From assembly GCA_947258495.1 (NCBI GenBank), contig CAMYIN010000105.1:1-39399 (forward strand): a stretch of DNA of 39,399 bases, in the 5' to 3' direction. A program made the translations under genes and the position numbers. Of the stretch, positions 1 through 9,280 are shown in pieces. Source of the DNA: an uncultured Gammaproteobacteria bacterium. GTDB taxonomy: Bacteria > Pseudomonadota > Gammaproteobacteria > Arenicellales > JAANXG01. Numbering within the stretch: position 1 is the stretch's first letter; every line of letters begins with the position of its first letter. The notes beneath the pieces are model-generated. The model saw only the letters and a program-made list of their open reading frames with translations. It was not told the DNA's origin and searched no databases.

Positions 1-603
1 GAAGGGGTACGGGTTCTCGGGATGGAAAGGCGTCAAGGCACCTGGCGCGTGCAGACGTCGGCCGATCCGTGGGAGGCGCCGGTGCTGATCAATTGTGCCG
101 GCGCCTGGGGCGACGGTGTCGCGGCCCTGCTGGGCGAGCCGGTGCCGCTGGAGGCCCACGCCCCGATGCTCATGATCACCGCCCGCATGCCGCTTTTTAT
201 GAAACCGGTGGTCGGCGCGCAGGGACGCACACTGTCGCTCAAGCAGTTCGCGAACGGCACCGTATTGATCGGTGGCGGTGTCAGGGGGAACGCAGTTCGA
301 ATGACCAACACCGCAAGCCTCGAATTGAGAGGGCTCTCAGTTAACGCGCGAACGGCGGCGCAAATCTTACCGATCATGCGCGGCGCAAGGATCGTGCGCT
401 GCTGGGGGGGGATCGAGGGATTCATGCCGGATGGGATTCCGGTTATCGGACCCAGTCAACAGGAAGGAGCTTTTCATGCGTTTGGGTTTTCCGCGCACGG
501 ATTTCAGTTGGGTCCTGTCGTCGGGAGTATTATAGCCGACTTGGTGACGACGGGTGTGACGGAACATCCTATCGGTCCCTTTGAAATTGGCCGATTCAAT
601 TGA
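1..603 (+). CDS. FAD-dependent oxidoreductase, DAO family (C-terminal part)
   Basis: This is the C-terminal ~200 residues of a flavin amine oxidase of the D-amino-acid/glycine/sarcosine oxidase family. The reading frame is open to the left edge, so the ATG at 22 is probably internal and the FAD-binding Rossmann GxGxxG is off-window. What is visible: INCAGAWGD, the usual end of the FAD domain in DAO proteins; a substrate-domain beta region; and the C-terminal flavin-contacting block CWGGIEGFMPDGIPVIGP followed by GFSAHGFQLGPVVG. The family oxidises amines or amino acids with FAD and oxygen or a quinone-linked acceptor; the substrate cannot be read from this fragment. It resembles sarcosine oxidase beta or HcnC-like subunits more than DadA, but that is a guess. 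Confidence 0.85.
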   Translation, partial: EGVRVLGMERRQGTWRVQTSADPWEAPVLINCAGAWGDGVAALLGEPVPLEAHAPMLMITARMPLFMKPVVGAQGRTLSLKQFANGTVLIGGGVRGNAVRMTNTASLELRGLSVNARTAAQILPIMRGARIVRCWGGIEGFMPDGIPVIGPSQQEGAFHAFGFSAHGFQLGPVVGSIIADLVTTGVTEHPIGPFEIGRFN

Positions 604-712
604 ACGCGGCAATCCAGGCCAGACAAAGCGTACGTTGATAGTAGGGAGCTCTGATCAACGAAGAGATTACCTACACAGTGCATCTGCATAACTAATTGAA
701 CTATGGAGACAA

Positions 713-826
713 ATGAAAATCGCGCTTTTCGTTTTTTGTTGCTTAGAAGCATTCATGGATGACATTCAGAGTTTCCATAAGAATAAACAGTTCACTGCCC
801 CGGCGGCTGGAGGACATGCCCGATGA
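713..826 (+). CDS. possible 37-aa leader ORF upstream of crotonase gene
   Basis: A short frame starts at ATG 713 behind a GGAG (705-708) and stops at TGA 824-826, overlapping the ATG of the downstream crotonase gene as ATGA. The peptide begins MKIALFVFCCLEAF, short and hydrophobic. The overlap could allow translational coupling, but no homologue is recognised and the frame may be chance. Nothing else was seen in the 604-822 gap. Confidence 0.2.
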   Translation: MKIALFVFCCLEAFMDDIQSFHKNKQFTAPAAGGHAR

Positions 827-1668
827 AGTTCCGTACCGTGTTATACGAAGCCCGGGATCGGGTCGCCACGATCACGCTGAATCGGCCCGACAGGCGCAAC
901 GCCATCAACGTAACTATGCCGGAAGAAATTGCCGCTGCGTTTGCGCACGCGGAGCAGGACGATGCGGTGCACGCGGTCGTACTCACCGGCGCCGGCAAAG
1001 GGTTCTGTGCGGGGTACGATGTGAAGGAATTTGCCGAATCCGTGGGCGAGAATCCCGTGATTCAGGACATGCCCTGGGATCCGATGATCGATTACCGGTT
1101 CATGAGCCGGTGTACCCACAACTTCATGTCGATCTGGCGATGTCACAAGCCCGTGATTGCGAAGCTCCACGGTGACGCCGTGGCCGGCGGCAGCGACATC
1201 GCGCTCTGCTGCGACATCATCGTCATGAACGAGAACGCGCGCATCGGCTACCCGCCGTCCCGCGTGTGGGGCTGCCCGACCACGGCGATGTGGGTGTACC
1301 GACTCGGCATCGAAAAGGCCAAGCAGATGCTGTTTACGGGGGATCTGATCTCCGGGAGGCAGGCCGAAGCCCAGGGGCTTGTGTACAAGGCGGTGCCGCT
1401 CGACGTGCTCGACGACAGCGTCGATCGACTGGTCAGCCGCATCAAAGGGGTGCCCAAGAATCAACTCATGATGACGAAGATGCTGGTGAACCAGGTCTAC
1501 GAGAACATGGGGCTTTCCAGCTCACAGACGCTTGCCACGCTGTTCGATGGCATGGCGCGTCACGGCCCGGAGGGAGTGGCTTTCAAGCAACGCGTGGAAG
1601 ACATTGGTTTCAAGCACGCGGTTGCCGAGCGCGATTCGGGTGCGCCCATTCCGGGCAGCAAGAGATAG
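823..1668 (+). CDS. enoyl-CoA hydratase/isomerase family (crotonase)
   Basis: A 281-aa crotonase-fold protein acting on acyl-CoA thioesters in the cytoplasm. The N-terminus has the family block ITLNRPDRRNAIN. GAGKGFCAGYDVKEF (about residues 57-71) is the first oxyanion-hole region, and HGDAVAGGSDIALCCD (about 117-132) supplies the second oxyanion-hole glycine and the helix of the classic signature. The glutamates used by canonical hydratases are not clearly both present (SDIALCCDI, then PPSRVWG), so it may be a crotonase of other specificity. GGAGG at about 810 precedes ATG 823. It appears to stand alone, 220 bp after the oxidoreductase. Confidence 0.88.
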   Translation: MKFRTVLYEARDRVATITLNRPDRRNAINVTMPEEIAAAFAHAEQDDAVHAVVLTGAGKGFCAGYDVKEFAESVGENPVIQDMPWDPMIDYRFMSRCTHNFMSIWRCHKPVIAKLHGDAVAGGSDIALCCDIIVMNENARIGYPPSRVWGCPTTAMWVYRLGIEKAKQMLFTGDLISGRQAEAQGLVYKAVPLDVLDDSVDRLVSRIKGVPKNQLMMTKMLVNQVYENMGLSSSQTLATLFDGMARHGPEGVAFKQRVEDIGFKHAVAERDSGAPIPGSKR

Positions 1669-1767
1669 GCGCTCGATGCGGGGCGGATTACTTCTAATTC
1701 TTTGTGGTCGCACGGGTGCGCCGATAACGCCGCACCGCAGCCAGGTCCAGCCTGCTCGATTCCAGTA

Positions 1768-2433
1768 ATGACGAGCCGCACTCAGGGCAGAGATGTCGTT
1801 CTGGGCACGCTGTTGTGGGCCGCAACGTTGACCGTGGCGGCCGACGATTGGCCCGCACCGCAAACGCAGGAAGTGTTCAGCGCTTCGCGCGAGCATTTCG
1901 TCAGGGTCATTCCCGGCGAGAGCGTCGGCGACACGTTTGGATTTGCCGGAGAAAAGCGAGGCAAGTATGCGGCGGCCGAATTCTATCATCGCCATCAGGA
2001 TCGTTCTTACAGACTGGTCGCCGAGGCGGTGCTGCTCAATCCGGTCGCGCCGGTCGAGTTCTTGGTCTCCGACGACGGGCGGCTTGCGACCGTCGATAAC
2101 TGGCACAACCTCGGACACGGAATAGTCGTGGCGATATACGACCCGCGTGGAAAGCTTGTCCGCTCTTACCGGTTGCGCGAGCTGTTCCAAGACGAGGAAA
2201 TCGCGCATTTCGATCGCAGCGCGTCTTCGATTCGATGGCGGAACGGTCCCGTTTACATCCGGCAGGACCAAAAGACGCTGTTGATCACCGTTAAACGCGG
2301 GGGAGATATTGTTTTCGGTCTGGAGACGGGTCGCTTTAAGTACTGTGAATACAAGGACCAGACATATCGGTGTCGAATCGCAAATCAACCGAGGCAGTGG
2401 ATGCCGAACCATTCAGTACAACTAACCCGTTGA
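1768..2433 (+). CDS. secreted hypothetical protein
   Basis: A 221-aa protein with a probable signal peptide: after MTSRTQGRD comes a hydrophobic run VVLGTLLWAATLTV ending in an Ala-rich site (AADD). ATG 1768 is chosen over an upstream in-frame TTG-type start at 1702 because it places the hydrophobic segment at the N-terminus. The mature part is rich in beta-strand-like stretches (FLVSDDGRLATVDNW, VVAIYDPRGKLVRSY), which suggest a beta-propeller or similar periplasmic fold. Two cysteines (YCEYKDQTYRC) near the C-terminus could form a disulfide. No family is recognised. Its last residues (HSVQLTR) look like read-through into non-coding DNA. Confidence 0.7.
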   Translation: MTSRTQGRDVVLGTLLWAATLTVAADDWPAPQTQEVFSASREHFVRVIPGESVGDTFGFAGEKRGKYAAAEFYHRHQDRSYRLVAEAVLLNPVAPVEFLVSDDGRLATVDNWHNLGHGIVVAIYDPRGKLVRSYRLRELFQDEEIAHFDRSASSIRWRNGPVYIRQDQKTLLITVKRGGDIVFGLETGRFKYCEYKDQTYRCRIANQPRQWMPNHSVQLTR

Positions 2434-2773
2434 AGCGAAACTCGAGAGATGCAGGGGACGGTATATGCAACTCGAAGAGAAGTACTGAAGTCGGTGACGA
2501 ATAAGACGCATTTGGCACCGATCCCTGAAGCGCTGTTCGGAATCAGGGAGACGATTCCAAGATCTAGGTGTTGCCCCGGCTCCAGGGCGCTGCTGCGGGA
2601 ACGTGCCCGATTTCGACGCAATGAGCAGGTTTGGTATACTGCCTTACTCATACATCCACGCTAGCTGTTTGTCTTTCACGCCTCCGGCTTCGATCTGGCT
2701 TTCTCTCAATGTATTCCGAATAGTCCGGCGGGTTTGAGCGCAATGCGGCGGCGCTATGAGCACGGAGAAATCA
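2434..2773. other. intergenic stretch, no gene seen
   Basis: A 340-bp gap between the secreted hypothetical protein and the FKBP gene. Short frames here show no recognisable protein. The only signal is a candidate promoter near 2635. Confidence 0.5.
2612..2640 (+). promoter_or_regulatory. candidate sigma70 promoter (extended -10) for FKBP gene
   Basis: TATACT at 2635-2640 is preceded by TGG, an extended -10 element. TTCGAC at 2612-2617 lies 17 bp upstream but is a weak -35. It sits about 135 bp before the FKBP start. Confidence 0.35.
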
Positions 2774-3202
2774 ATGAGTAAAGCAAAAGCAGGTGACACC
2801 GTTCGTGTCCACTACACCGGAAAACTGGACGACGACACCCAGTTTGACAGTTCCAGCGGGCGCGATCCGCTCGAATTCGGCATCGGTAACGGGCAGGTGC
2901 TTCCCGGTTTCGAGAATGCCGTCGAGGGCATGACTGTCGGCGAGAATAAATCCGTACGCATCGAGGCCGAAGACGGTTACGGCCCGCATCACGAACAGCT
3001 GATTCAGGAAGTGCCCAAAAGCGTCCTGCCGGAGGATCTGACACCGGAGCAGGGCATGCAGTTGCAGGCCCGCGACGCCGAAGGCAACGTCACCAGTATG
3101 ACCGTAACCGAGGTCTCGGAAGAATCCATTACCGTGGATGCCAATCATCCGCTCGCCGGCAAGGCGCTCAACTTCGATATCGAATTGGTGGAAATCGTAT
3201 AG
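2774..3202 (+). CDS. FKBP-type peptidyl-prolyl cis-trans isomerase (SlyD/SlpA-like)
   Basis: A 142-aa cytoplasmic prolyl isomerase and folding helper. The FKBP blocks are VRVHYTGKLDDDTQFDSS at the start, PLEFGIGNGQVLPGFENAVEGM (positions about 36-57, carrying the active-site V/L-P-G-F core) and, at the end, HPLAGKALNFDIELVEI. The central IF (insert-in-flap) domain, about residues 70-120, makes it SlyD/SlpA-like. It lacks the His/Cys-rich metal-binding tail of SlyD, so it is closer to SlpA. GGAG at 2764-2767 fits ATG 2774 better than ATG 2756. It converges with the large cyclase gene on the other strand. Confidence 0.93.
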   Translation: MSKAKAGDTVRVHYTGKLDDDTQFDSSSGRDPLEFGIGNGQVLPGFENAVEGMTVGENKSVRIEAEDGYGPHHEQLIQEVPKSVLPEDLTPEQGMQLQARDAEGNVTSMTVTEVSEESITVDANHPLAGKALNFDIELVEIV

Positions 3203-3280
3203 TCGAAACAACGAGGTCGGCGACAAACGATGATGCTGCCCGTTCTAAGTTGTCACCGACCCCATGTATCGCGTCATGTA

Positions 3281-6200
3281 TCACGGGACCAGGTCAGCGA
3301 GCAGGGTCTTGGCATCCATGAGGTCGCCGGTATCATGGCCCTCCGCGAACCAATCGTAGATCGGCGCCAGTTGCTCCCGCGATTCCCTGCGCTTTCCTTG
3401 ACCGCGCCACAGGCGGCTGAGGCTCGTGACCGACCGCAGCTCGAACAGCCTGGCTTCCTGTTGACGCGATATTTCGATCGCCCGTTTGAAAATATTTTCC
3501 GCCGCGGCCGCTTCCGTGCTTGCCATGGCCAGCAGCAATTCTCCTTTCAAGCGGTGGGCTTCGGACTCCCATCTGCGCTCGCCCGTTCTCTCGACCACAT
3601 CCAACGCCTCGTTTACGACATCGAGGCCTTTTTCGATCTGATCCACGAAGCAATACGCATCGGCAAGAATTACAAGTTGAAACGACAGGCGTTGGACGCC
3701 GGCCTGCCGCACCGCGTCTAAGCCGACCTGCATCCTCGAAATACCTTCATTGGTCTGACCCTGCTTCGCCAGCGCCCAGCCTTGCAGCATATCGGCCATG
3801 GCGGAAAAATGGGGGAACCCTTCCTTGGCGCACAAAGCGGACAGTGTCTCGGCCTGCGCGGCAACCAACCGGGGTTCCCGACGGAAAAGAAACACGGAGG
3901 TCGAAAAGCTCAGCGCCAACGCCAGGGTGAACGGATGTCCCAGTTTGTTTGCGAGGGCAACGCCTTCCGCAGCGAGGTCTCGCGCCCGGTCCAGATGGCC
4001 AAGCAGGCACAGCGTCAGCGCCCCTATGATTCGAGCACACACACCCGGATCGTGCCCGCCATACAGAAAAGCGTAGGAACGGTGCTTATCGAAATCGTAA
4101 AGGGCCATTCCCTTCTCGATGTGCTCGAGCACCGGCCTTAACTCATCGCACGTGAAACGGCTGGTCCACGCCGCATGATGCGCCTCGAGGAGTAAACCGT
4201 CGTCCAACTGTTGCCCGGCGAACACCAGCAGCTCCTCCGCGAGCATACAAGCCTCGTCTATTTCTCCCGTATGCAGTTTGGTAAACCAAAGCCCCCAGGT
4301 GACGGGAAACCGATGCGCCGTCTCTCCGATCTTGTCGCACAATTCCCTTGACCGGATGTAGGTGTCCACGACTTCGTGTGCGGAAAACCCTTTTATGGCT
4401 AAAAGCGCTGGCCCGAGACCCACGCGCAATTTCAGTTCCGTCACGTCTCGCTCACGAGACGCTTGCTGCCTCTCCAGCAGCTGCAAGCCCCGGTTGAAGT
4501 GGCTCACCGCCTCCGCATTCGCCGAACGCCGTGAAGCGAGTTCGCCCGATCGCTGCCAATAGGCAAGCGCGCTGCCGGCGTCGCCGGCCGTTTCGAAGTG
4601 ATAGGCGAGGATTTCAGGTTCGGTGACCGCCGTATCGGGAAAATGCTCTTCCAACGCCTGCGCGATGCGACGATGATATTTCTGCCTCGTGGTCTTCAGC
4701 AACGATTCGTATGCGGCGTCCCGGACCAGGGCATGCTTGAATTCGTAGCCGACATGCGATGGAAGACCGCGACGATAGATCAGGTTCGATTCTATGAGCC
4801 CATGCAGTGCCTGGTCCAGTTCGTCGGCAGACAGGGGAGTGATGGCCGCCAGTAATTCGTGGCTGAAGCTTCGACCGATGACCGACGCCAGTTGCACCAC
4901 GTCCTTTGTCGGCCCCAGCCGGTCAAGACGCTCCATGAGGGAATCCTGAAGGGACGTCGGTATCGAAAGTTCTCCCAATGTTCCCGTCAACACGTAGCGG
5001 CCGTCGGATTCCCGCAGCATGCCGGATTCGATCACCGTCTTGGTGAGCTCTTCGACGTACAACGGCACGCCGTCGGTTTCGGCAACGATCCGATCGCGGA
5101 CTTCATCCGGCAGCGATTTGTCGTCGGCAACTTTCGCCAGCATCGCCATGCTTTCCTTGCGGGTAAGGTGGTTGAGCCGCAATGTGGTGACATGGGAATA
5201 ATCCTCCCAGGGAGATTGAAATTCGGGACGAAACGTGACGAGAAGGAAAAAACGGTCCTTTCGCAAGCGCTCGATGAGCAAACCGATCAAATCCAGGGTG
5301 GATGGGTCGATCCAGTGCGCATCCTCTACAACCATGAATATAGGATCTCGTTGGGCCATGGCCGCGACGATCGCCATCAGCGTCTCCTGGAGCTTCTTTT
5401 TCAGTTCTTCGGGACTCAAGCTCGGAGCCCCGTGGCCTGCCAACGGAGACAGCGACAGCAGTGACGCCAGCACCGGTGCAAATTGCTCCTTCGGGAGCCG
5501 CAGGGTATGCAGCACCGTTTCTAGTTTGTCGAGCTTTTGCTGCGTGGTGTCATGATTGACAAAACGAAGGGCGCGCTCGAGTTGGTCGACGACGGGATAG
5601 AAAGCGCTGTTGCGATGAAAGGGCGAGCAGAAATACAGCACCCGATTGCGCAATTCGTCGTTCAGGCGTTCTTGAAGATCGCGGACCATGCGCGATTTAC
5701 CGATACCGGCTTCGCCGGAGAGGAGCACGACCTGGGCCTCTCCCTCTTTCGCCTGCGCCCAGCGTTTCAAAAGCATGCCGATTTCTTCCGCGCGACCGAC
5801 GAGCGGCGTCATCCGCAGCCGGGTACGCCCTTGTGAACGGTCGAGGGAGCCGCGCTCCTCCCGCACGCGGTAGACCCCGACGGGTCGCGAGATGCCCTTG
5901 AGCGTGCGCGGGCCAAGGGCATCGAGTTCGAACAGGCCCTCGACCAGGCGCCGGGTGGCGTCACCGACGACCACGGTGTTGGGCTCGGCGAGCGACTGCA
6001 AACGCGCGGCAATGTTCGGCGTCTCGCCGACGATGGCGTTCTCTTCAATCCGCTCGCCGCTGCCTACGTCGCCGGCCACGACCAGACCGGTCGTAATGCC
6101 AACGCGAACGGATAAGTCAACCCCGGGCGGTGCGATGGTCGCTTGCGGATCTTGAAACGCCGCCACGATGCCAAGACCCGCCCGCAGCGCCCGGTAGGCG

Positions 6201-6613
6201 TCGTCCTCGTGCGCCCGAGGATAGCCAAAATACACCAGGATACCGTCCCCCATGTATTTGGCGATGTGACCGTCCAGCCGATTGACCACGTCGCCGCAGA
6301 CTTCCTGGTACCGCGTGAGCAATTCGCGCAGTTCCTCTGGGTCGAGCCGCTCCGAGAGCTCCGTCGAGCCTACGAGATCGCAGAACATCACCGTGACCTG
6401 GCGACGCTCTGCCGCGGTTTTGCGTGCTACCTGCTGCTTCGGCTTATTTTCAAAACCGACATTCTCGACGGCCGTACCGCACGCGTCGCAAAAGAGCGCA
6501 TCGCCCGGCAACGGCGCCTTGCAATGTCCGCAGACCCGTTCCAGGCGCACGCCACAGCCGGCGCAGAACTTGGCGTCGGGACGATTTTCGCGCTCGCACT
6601 CCAGACATTGCAT
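3281..6613 (-). CDS. adenylate/guanylate cyclase with zinc ribbons, AAA/STAND ATPase and TPRs
   Basis: A 1110-aa multidomain signalling protein. Residues 1-55 hold two zinc ribbons (CLEC...CAGC, CGHC...CDAC). About 70-245 is a class III nucleotidyl cyclase domain: VTVMFCDLVGSTELS carries the first metal Asp and YMGDGILVYFG the second. About 268-600 is an ATPase module of the LuxR/STAND-like type, with Walker A GEAGIGKS and Walker B FMVVEDAHWID. The rest is helical TPR-like repeats for protein interaction. The architecture is common among soluble proteobacterial cyclases; the ligand is unknown. It lies 32 bp after the membrane cyclase gene on the same strand, so the two probably share a transcript. 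ATG 6613 begins MQCLECE. Confidence 0.92.
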   Translation of the reverse strand: MQCLECERENRPDAKFCAGCGVRLERVCGHCKAPLPGDALFCDACGTAVENVGFENKPKQQVARKTAAERRQVTVMFCDLVGSTELSERLDPEELRELLTRYQEVCGDVVNRLDGHIAKYMGDGILVYFGYPRAHEDDAYRALRAGLGIVAAFQDPQATIAPPGVDLSVRVGITTGLVVAGDVGSGERIEENAIVGETPNIAARLQSLAEPNTVVVGDATRRLVEGLFELDALGPRTLKGISRPVGVYRVREERGSLDRSQGRTRLRMTPLVGRAEEIGMLLKRWAQAKEGEAQVVLLSGEAGIGKSRMVRDLQERLNDELRNRVLYFCSPFHRNSAFYPVVDQLERALRFVNHDTTQQKLDKLETVLHTLRLPKEQFAPVLASLLSLSPLAGHGAPSLSPEELKKKLQETLMAIVAAMAQRDPIFMVVEDAHWIDPSTLDLIGLLIERLRKDRFFLLVTFRPEFQSPWEDYSHVTTLRLNHLTRKESMAMLAKVADDKSLPDEVRDRIVAETDGVPLYVEELTKTVIESGMLRESDGRYVLTGTLGELSIPTSLQDSLMERLDRLGPTKDVVQLASVIGRSFSHELLAAITPLSADELDQALHGLIESNLIYRRGLPSHVGYEFKHALVRDAAYESLLKTTRQKYHRRIAQALEEHFPDTAVTEPEILAYHFETAGDAGSALAYWQRSGELASRRSANAEAVSHFNRGLQLLERQQASRERDVTELKLRVGLGPALLAIKGFSAHEVVDTYIRSRELCDKIGETAHRFPVTWGLWFTKLHTGEIDEACMLAEELLVFAGQQLDDGLLLEAHHAAWTSRFTCDELRPVLEHIEKGMALYDFDKHRSYAFLYGGHDPGVCARIIGALTLCLLGHLDRARDLAAEGVALANKLGHPFTLALALSFSTSVFLFRREPRLVAAQAETLSALCAKEGFPHFSAMADMLQGWALAKQGQTNEGISRMQVGLDAVRQAGVQRLSFQLVILADAYCFVDQIEKGLDVVNEALDVVERTGERRWESEAHRLKGELLLAMASTEAAAAENIFKRAIEISRQQEARLFELRSVTSLSRLWRGQGKRRESREQLAPIYDWFAEGHDTGDLMDAKTLLADLVP

Positions 6614-6645
6614 CGAAGTGACTCGACCCGCCGCGAGCGTCGATC

Positions 6646-7764
6646 TCAGCCCGATCCGTCGAGGACGGCTCGTCGTTCATCGACGAGCTTTTCTATATTA
6701 AAGGCTTTGATCGCCCGCCACACGCCCTTGAGCTGCAACTCGCCGATACAGCTGGCCTCGACGAAGTTCTCGACGTCAACATAGGCCTTTTGACTGATCA
6801 GAATCTGGCCGTTTTTGGCTTCGCCGCATAGCCGCGCTGCGAGATTCACGGGATTGCCGATGGCCGTGTAGTCGTGGCGATCCTCGGAGCCGATCACGCC
6901 GAGCGTGGCGTGCCCGCTGGCGATCCCTATGCCGAAACCCAGCTCGTAGCCGCGCCTCTCCCAATCCCGGTTCAGATCCTGGAATTCCTGACGCATGTCG
7001 ATCGCCAGTCGCACGGCTTCGAGCACCGGTTGGTCGCAGGTGATGGGATCGTTGAAGACCACCATCAGGCCGTCACCGGCCCGGTGGTGTATCGTTCCCC
7101 CGTGACTCACCACCAGGCGTCCGAGGTGTTCGTGGTAGGTCTGCAGCACACCCATGACCTCTTCGGGTTCGACGCCGTCCGAGAAGGCGGTGAAGCCCCG
7201 CAGATCACAGAACACCGCGGCGATGAAACGGCGATGGCTCTCGAGCAGATATTCTTTCCCCTCCTTGGTAATGAGCTCGGCCAGCTCCGGAGCCAGAAAC
7301 CGCTTCAATCGGGCCAGCCCGGAGATCTCGGCCACCTGATCGGCAACGCGCTGCTCAAGCGTGATGTTCAGTCGCGCGACGGTATCGTAAAGACCTCTCA
7401 GCAAGGCGTGTTGATTGAGAAAGGCTGCAATAATCAACACGATATAACCCAACACCAGAATGAGCGCGTTGTAGTAGGTGTAGAGCGTGCCCGCGATAAT
7501 GACAAAACCCGCGAGTCCTAAATAGAAAGGCGTCTTTCGACCGTGCTGGGAACGATCCCGTGACAGACCGTACACGGCCAGCGCCGCGAACACCCACATC
7601 AGGACGGCTTGCCAGTGGGGGTTGATCTCGAATTCCGCCACACCCGCGGCACTCAATATGACCTTGGCGTAGCAAACGGTAAGCGACAAAGCGGGACCGA
7701 CAAAAGCCAACCACCCGAAGCGGGTGACGGACGCCCCAGCTGAGCGCACCATAGCGTCTGCCAT
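6646..7764 (-). CDS. membrane-anchored adenylate/guanylate cyclase
   Basis: A 372-aa class III cyclase with an N-terminal membrane region of about four hydrophobic segments (LAFVGPALSLTVCYA; AVLMWVFAALAVYGL; FYLGLAGFVIIAGTLY; ALILVLGYIVLIIAAFL). A short helical linker follows (LEQRVADQVAEISGL), then the catalytic domain. Metal-binding motifs are AVFCDLRGFTAFSD and HRAGDGLMVVFNDP. GIASGHATLGVIGSEDR and YTAIGNPVNLAARLC are the typical later blocks. Its product is cAMP or cGMP from ATP or GTP; specificity is not settled. The frame is open up to 7938, but the extra 58 residues are not protein-like, so ATG 7764 (MADAMVRS) is preferred. It is probably first in an operon with the large cyclase. Confidence 0.9.
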   Translation of the reverse strand: MADAMVRSAGASVTRFGWLAFVGPALSLTVCYAKVILSAAGVAEFEINPHWQAVLMWVFAALAVYGLSRDRSQHGRKTPFYLGLAGFVIIAGTLYTYYNALILVLGYIVLIIAAFLNQHALLRGLYDTVARLNITLEQRVADQVAEISGLARLKRFLAPELAELITKEGKEYLLESHRRFIAAVFCDLRGFTAFSDGVEPEEVMGVLQTYHEHLGRLVVSHGGTIHHRAGDGLMVVFNDPITCDQPVLEAVRLAIDMRQEFQDLNRDWERRGYELGFGIGIASGHATLGVIGSEDRHDYTAIGNPVNLAARLCGEAKNGQILISQKAYVDVENFVEASCIGELQLKGVWRAIKAFNIEKLVDERRAVLDGSG

Positions 7765-8199
7765 ATCGCTTGTAAGCCTCGCGGTTGCCGTGACGGCGTT
7801 ATCGGGAACACATTTTGCTTGCGCACATCCGCGTCCCGATAACGTGCCAAGTATAAAGAAACTGTTGTCCGGGCGAAACGCGGTTTCGGGCTGCCCGGCA
7901 GTCCTGCGGATCTTGATGTCGGGGCCGCATTCAAACAAACGAGTGCCAAGCTGTAGATGGAGTTTGAGCGCGGTCTAACGTTGAATGCCGTATCCCGACT
8001 GGGGACAAGATTAGCCACAGGCCGCAGAGGAGGTCATCGCGTTGATGCCCTGACCGTGAGATTACGGGTGCGGCACGTGAAGCGCTATTTCCGGGTACCG
8101 CAGAGACGGTTTGTGGCCATAGCTCGCGGTGGGTGCAGAAGTTCGAGCAGACCCCGGCGCACAGGGAATCAAGTACACTGTCCTTTTTTCGGAAACGAC
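7765..8199. other. divergent intergenic region
   Basis: A 435-bp region between two divergent genes (membrane cyclase, DUF2236 protein) that must hold both promoters. The frames that run into it on both sides do not look like protein. No clear operator, terminator or RNA was recognised. Confidence 0.4.
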
Positions 8200-9072
8200 A
8201 TGCCTATCGGTCCACCACCCGAGGCCGGCGACCTCGATCGCTTCAGGCGGTATCTGCAAGAACTGGGCAAAGACATTGAGCCGGGTTCGGGTTTTTTCTC
8301 GCCCGAATCCGTGTTCTGGCGGGTGAGCCGCGAACCGACGCTGCTGCTTGCGGGGATGCGAGCGCTGTTGCTGCAGATCGCACACCCCAAGGTGGCGCAG
8401 GCAGTGGCGGATCACAGCCGCTATCGGGAGGATCCCTTCGGCCGCGGCACGCGCACGTTTACCGCCGTCTACCGTCTCGTGTTCGGCAGTCGGGAGGAGG
8501 CGATCGCCGCCGCCTGCCGGGTGCGCGCGGTGCATAATCGCGTCTGCGGCCGTGTGAACGACCCGTTGCCGCCCGGCGTGGACCCGCGCTACGACGCCAA
8601 CGATCCGGAACTGCTGTTTTGGGTTGCGGCGACGCTGCTGGATTCCGCCGTCGTCGCCTACGACCTGTTCAACGCGCCTTTAACTGCAGTTGAGAAGGAA
8701 CGGTTCTATGGGCAGGCGAAACGATTCGGACAGTTGTTCGGGATAGCGGAGCAGCGCTACCCCGAAGGCTGGGAAGATTTTCAACACTGGTGGCGACAGA
8801 CGCTGACTGGCGACACACTGATCGTGACCGACACGGCGCGTCGCGTCTACCGCGGTCTGCTGTCCGGCACCTGGTCGACGCGGGTGCTCGCACCGTTCAA
8901 CTACTCCATGGCCGCCATGCTGTTGCCCGAACCGATCGCAGACCAATTCGGCATGCGGACCGGTTCGCCGGCCCGCATGACTTTCCATGCGGTGGTAGGA
9001 ATTACGCGCACCCTGGTTCGAGCGCTGCCGCAGAGGCTGCGCGGCGTACCCGCGGCCCGCCGCCGCGAGTAA
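8200..9072 (+). CDS. DUF2236 / MpaB-type oxygenase family protein
   Basis: A 290-aa protein of the DUF2236 family (rubber oxygenase/latex-clearing and MpaB-like, mostly heme-linked oxygenases). Family signs: SVFWRVSREPTLLLAGMRALLLQIAHPKVAQ, with the conserved helix and HP, then VADHSRYREDPFGRGTRT and an N-DP block (VCGRVNDPLPPGVDPRYDANDPELLFWV). ATG 8200 is preferred over the upstream frame from 7957, whose 81 extra residues are Arg-rich and not family-like. Function in this organism is unknown; oxidation of a hydrophobic substrate is the usual assumption. It is a single gene. Confidence 0.85.
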   Translation: MPIGPPPEAGDLDRFRRYLQELGKDIEPGSGFFSPESVFWRVSREPTLLLAGMRALLLQIAHPKVAQAVADHSRYREDPFGRGTRTFTAVYRLVFGSREEAIAAACRVRAVHNRVCGRVNDPLPPGVDPRYDANDPELLFWVAATLLDSAVVAYDLFNAPLTAVEKERFYGQAKRFGQLFGIAEQRYPEGWEDFQHWWRQTLTGDTLIVTDTARRVYRGLLSGTWSTRVLAPFNYSMAAMLLPEPIADQFGMRTGSPARMTFHAVVGITRTLVRALPQRLRGVPAARRRE

Positions 9073-9280
9073 GGACACGATTTCCCGGGACTTCGTCGAT
9101 ATTGTTCGGCGTGGCGATCCTAGATACGTGGTGCACAGTTTCCGTGCGTACCACGGGCCTGTCGCTTCCAATCTGGAAACGCGATCAGAGTGATTACGGA
9201 TTAATGGGTATCCGAGATCTGTGAGTAAGCTAACGCTCGAGGAAAGGCGTAAGATTGTTAACTCAGGTGGCCATGGGCCT

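Noticed and set aside
841-1464. 207-aa minus-strand frame in the crotonase gene
   Set aside because: It is an antisense shadow; the plus strand has clear crotonase motifs.
2405-2460. Integron attC-like tail (HSVQLTR at the end of the secreted protein)
   Set aside because: No paired R'/R'' core sites or integrase were found; the similarity is only to read-through tails in general.
7957-8199. Long N-terminal extension of the DUF2236 protein
   Set aside because: The 81 residues are Arg-rich and unlike the family; ATG 8200 gives the normal length.
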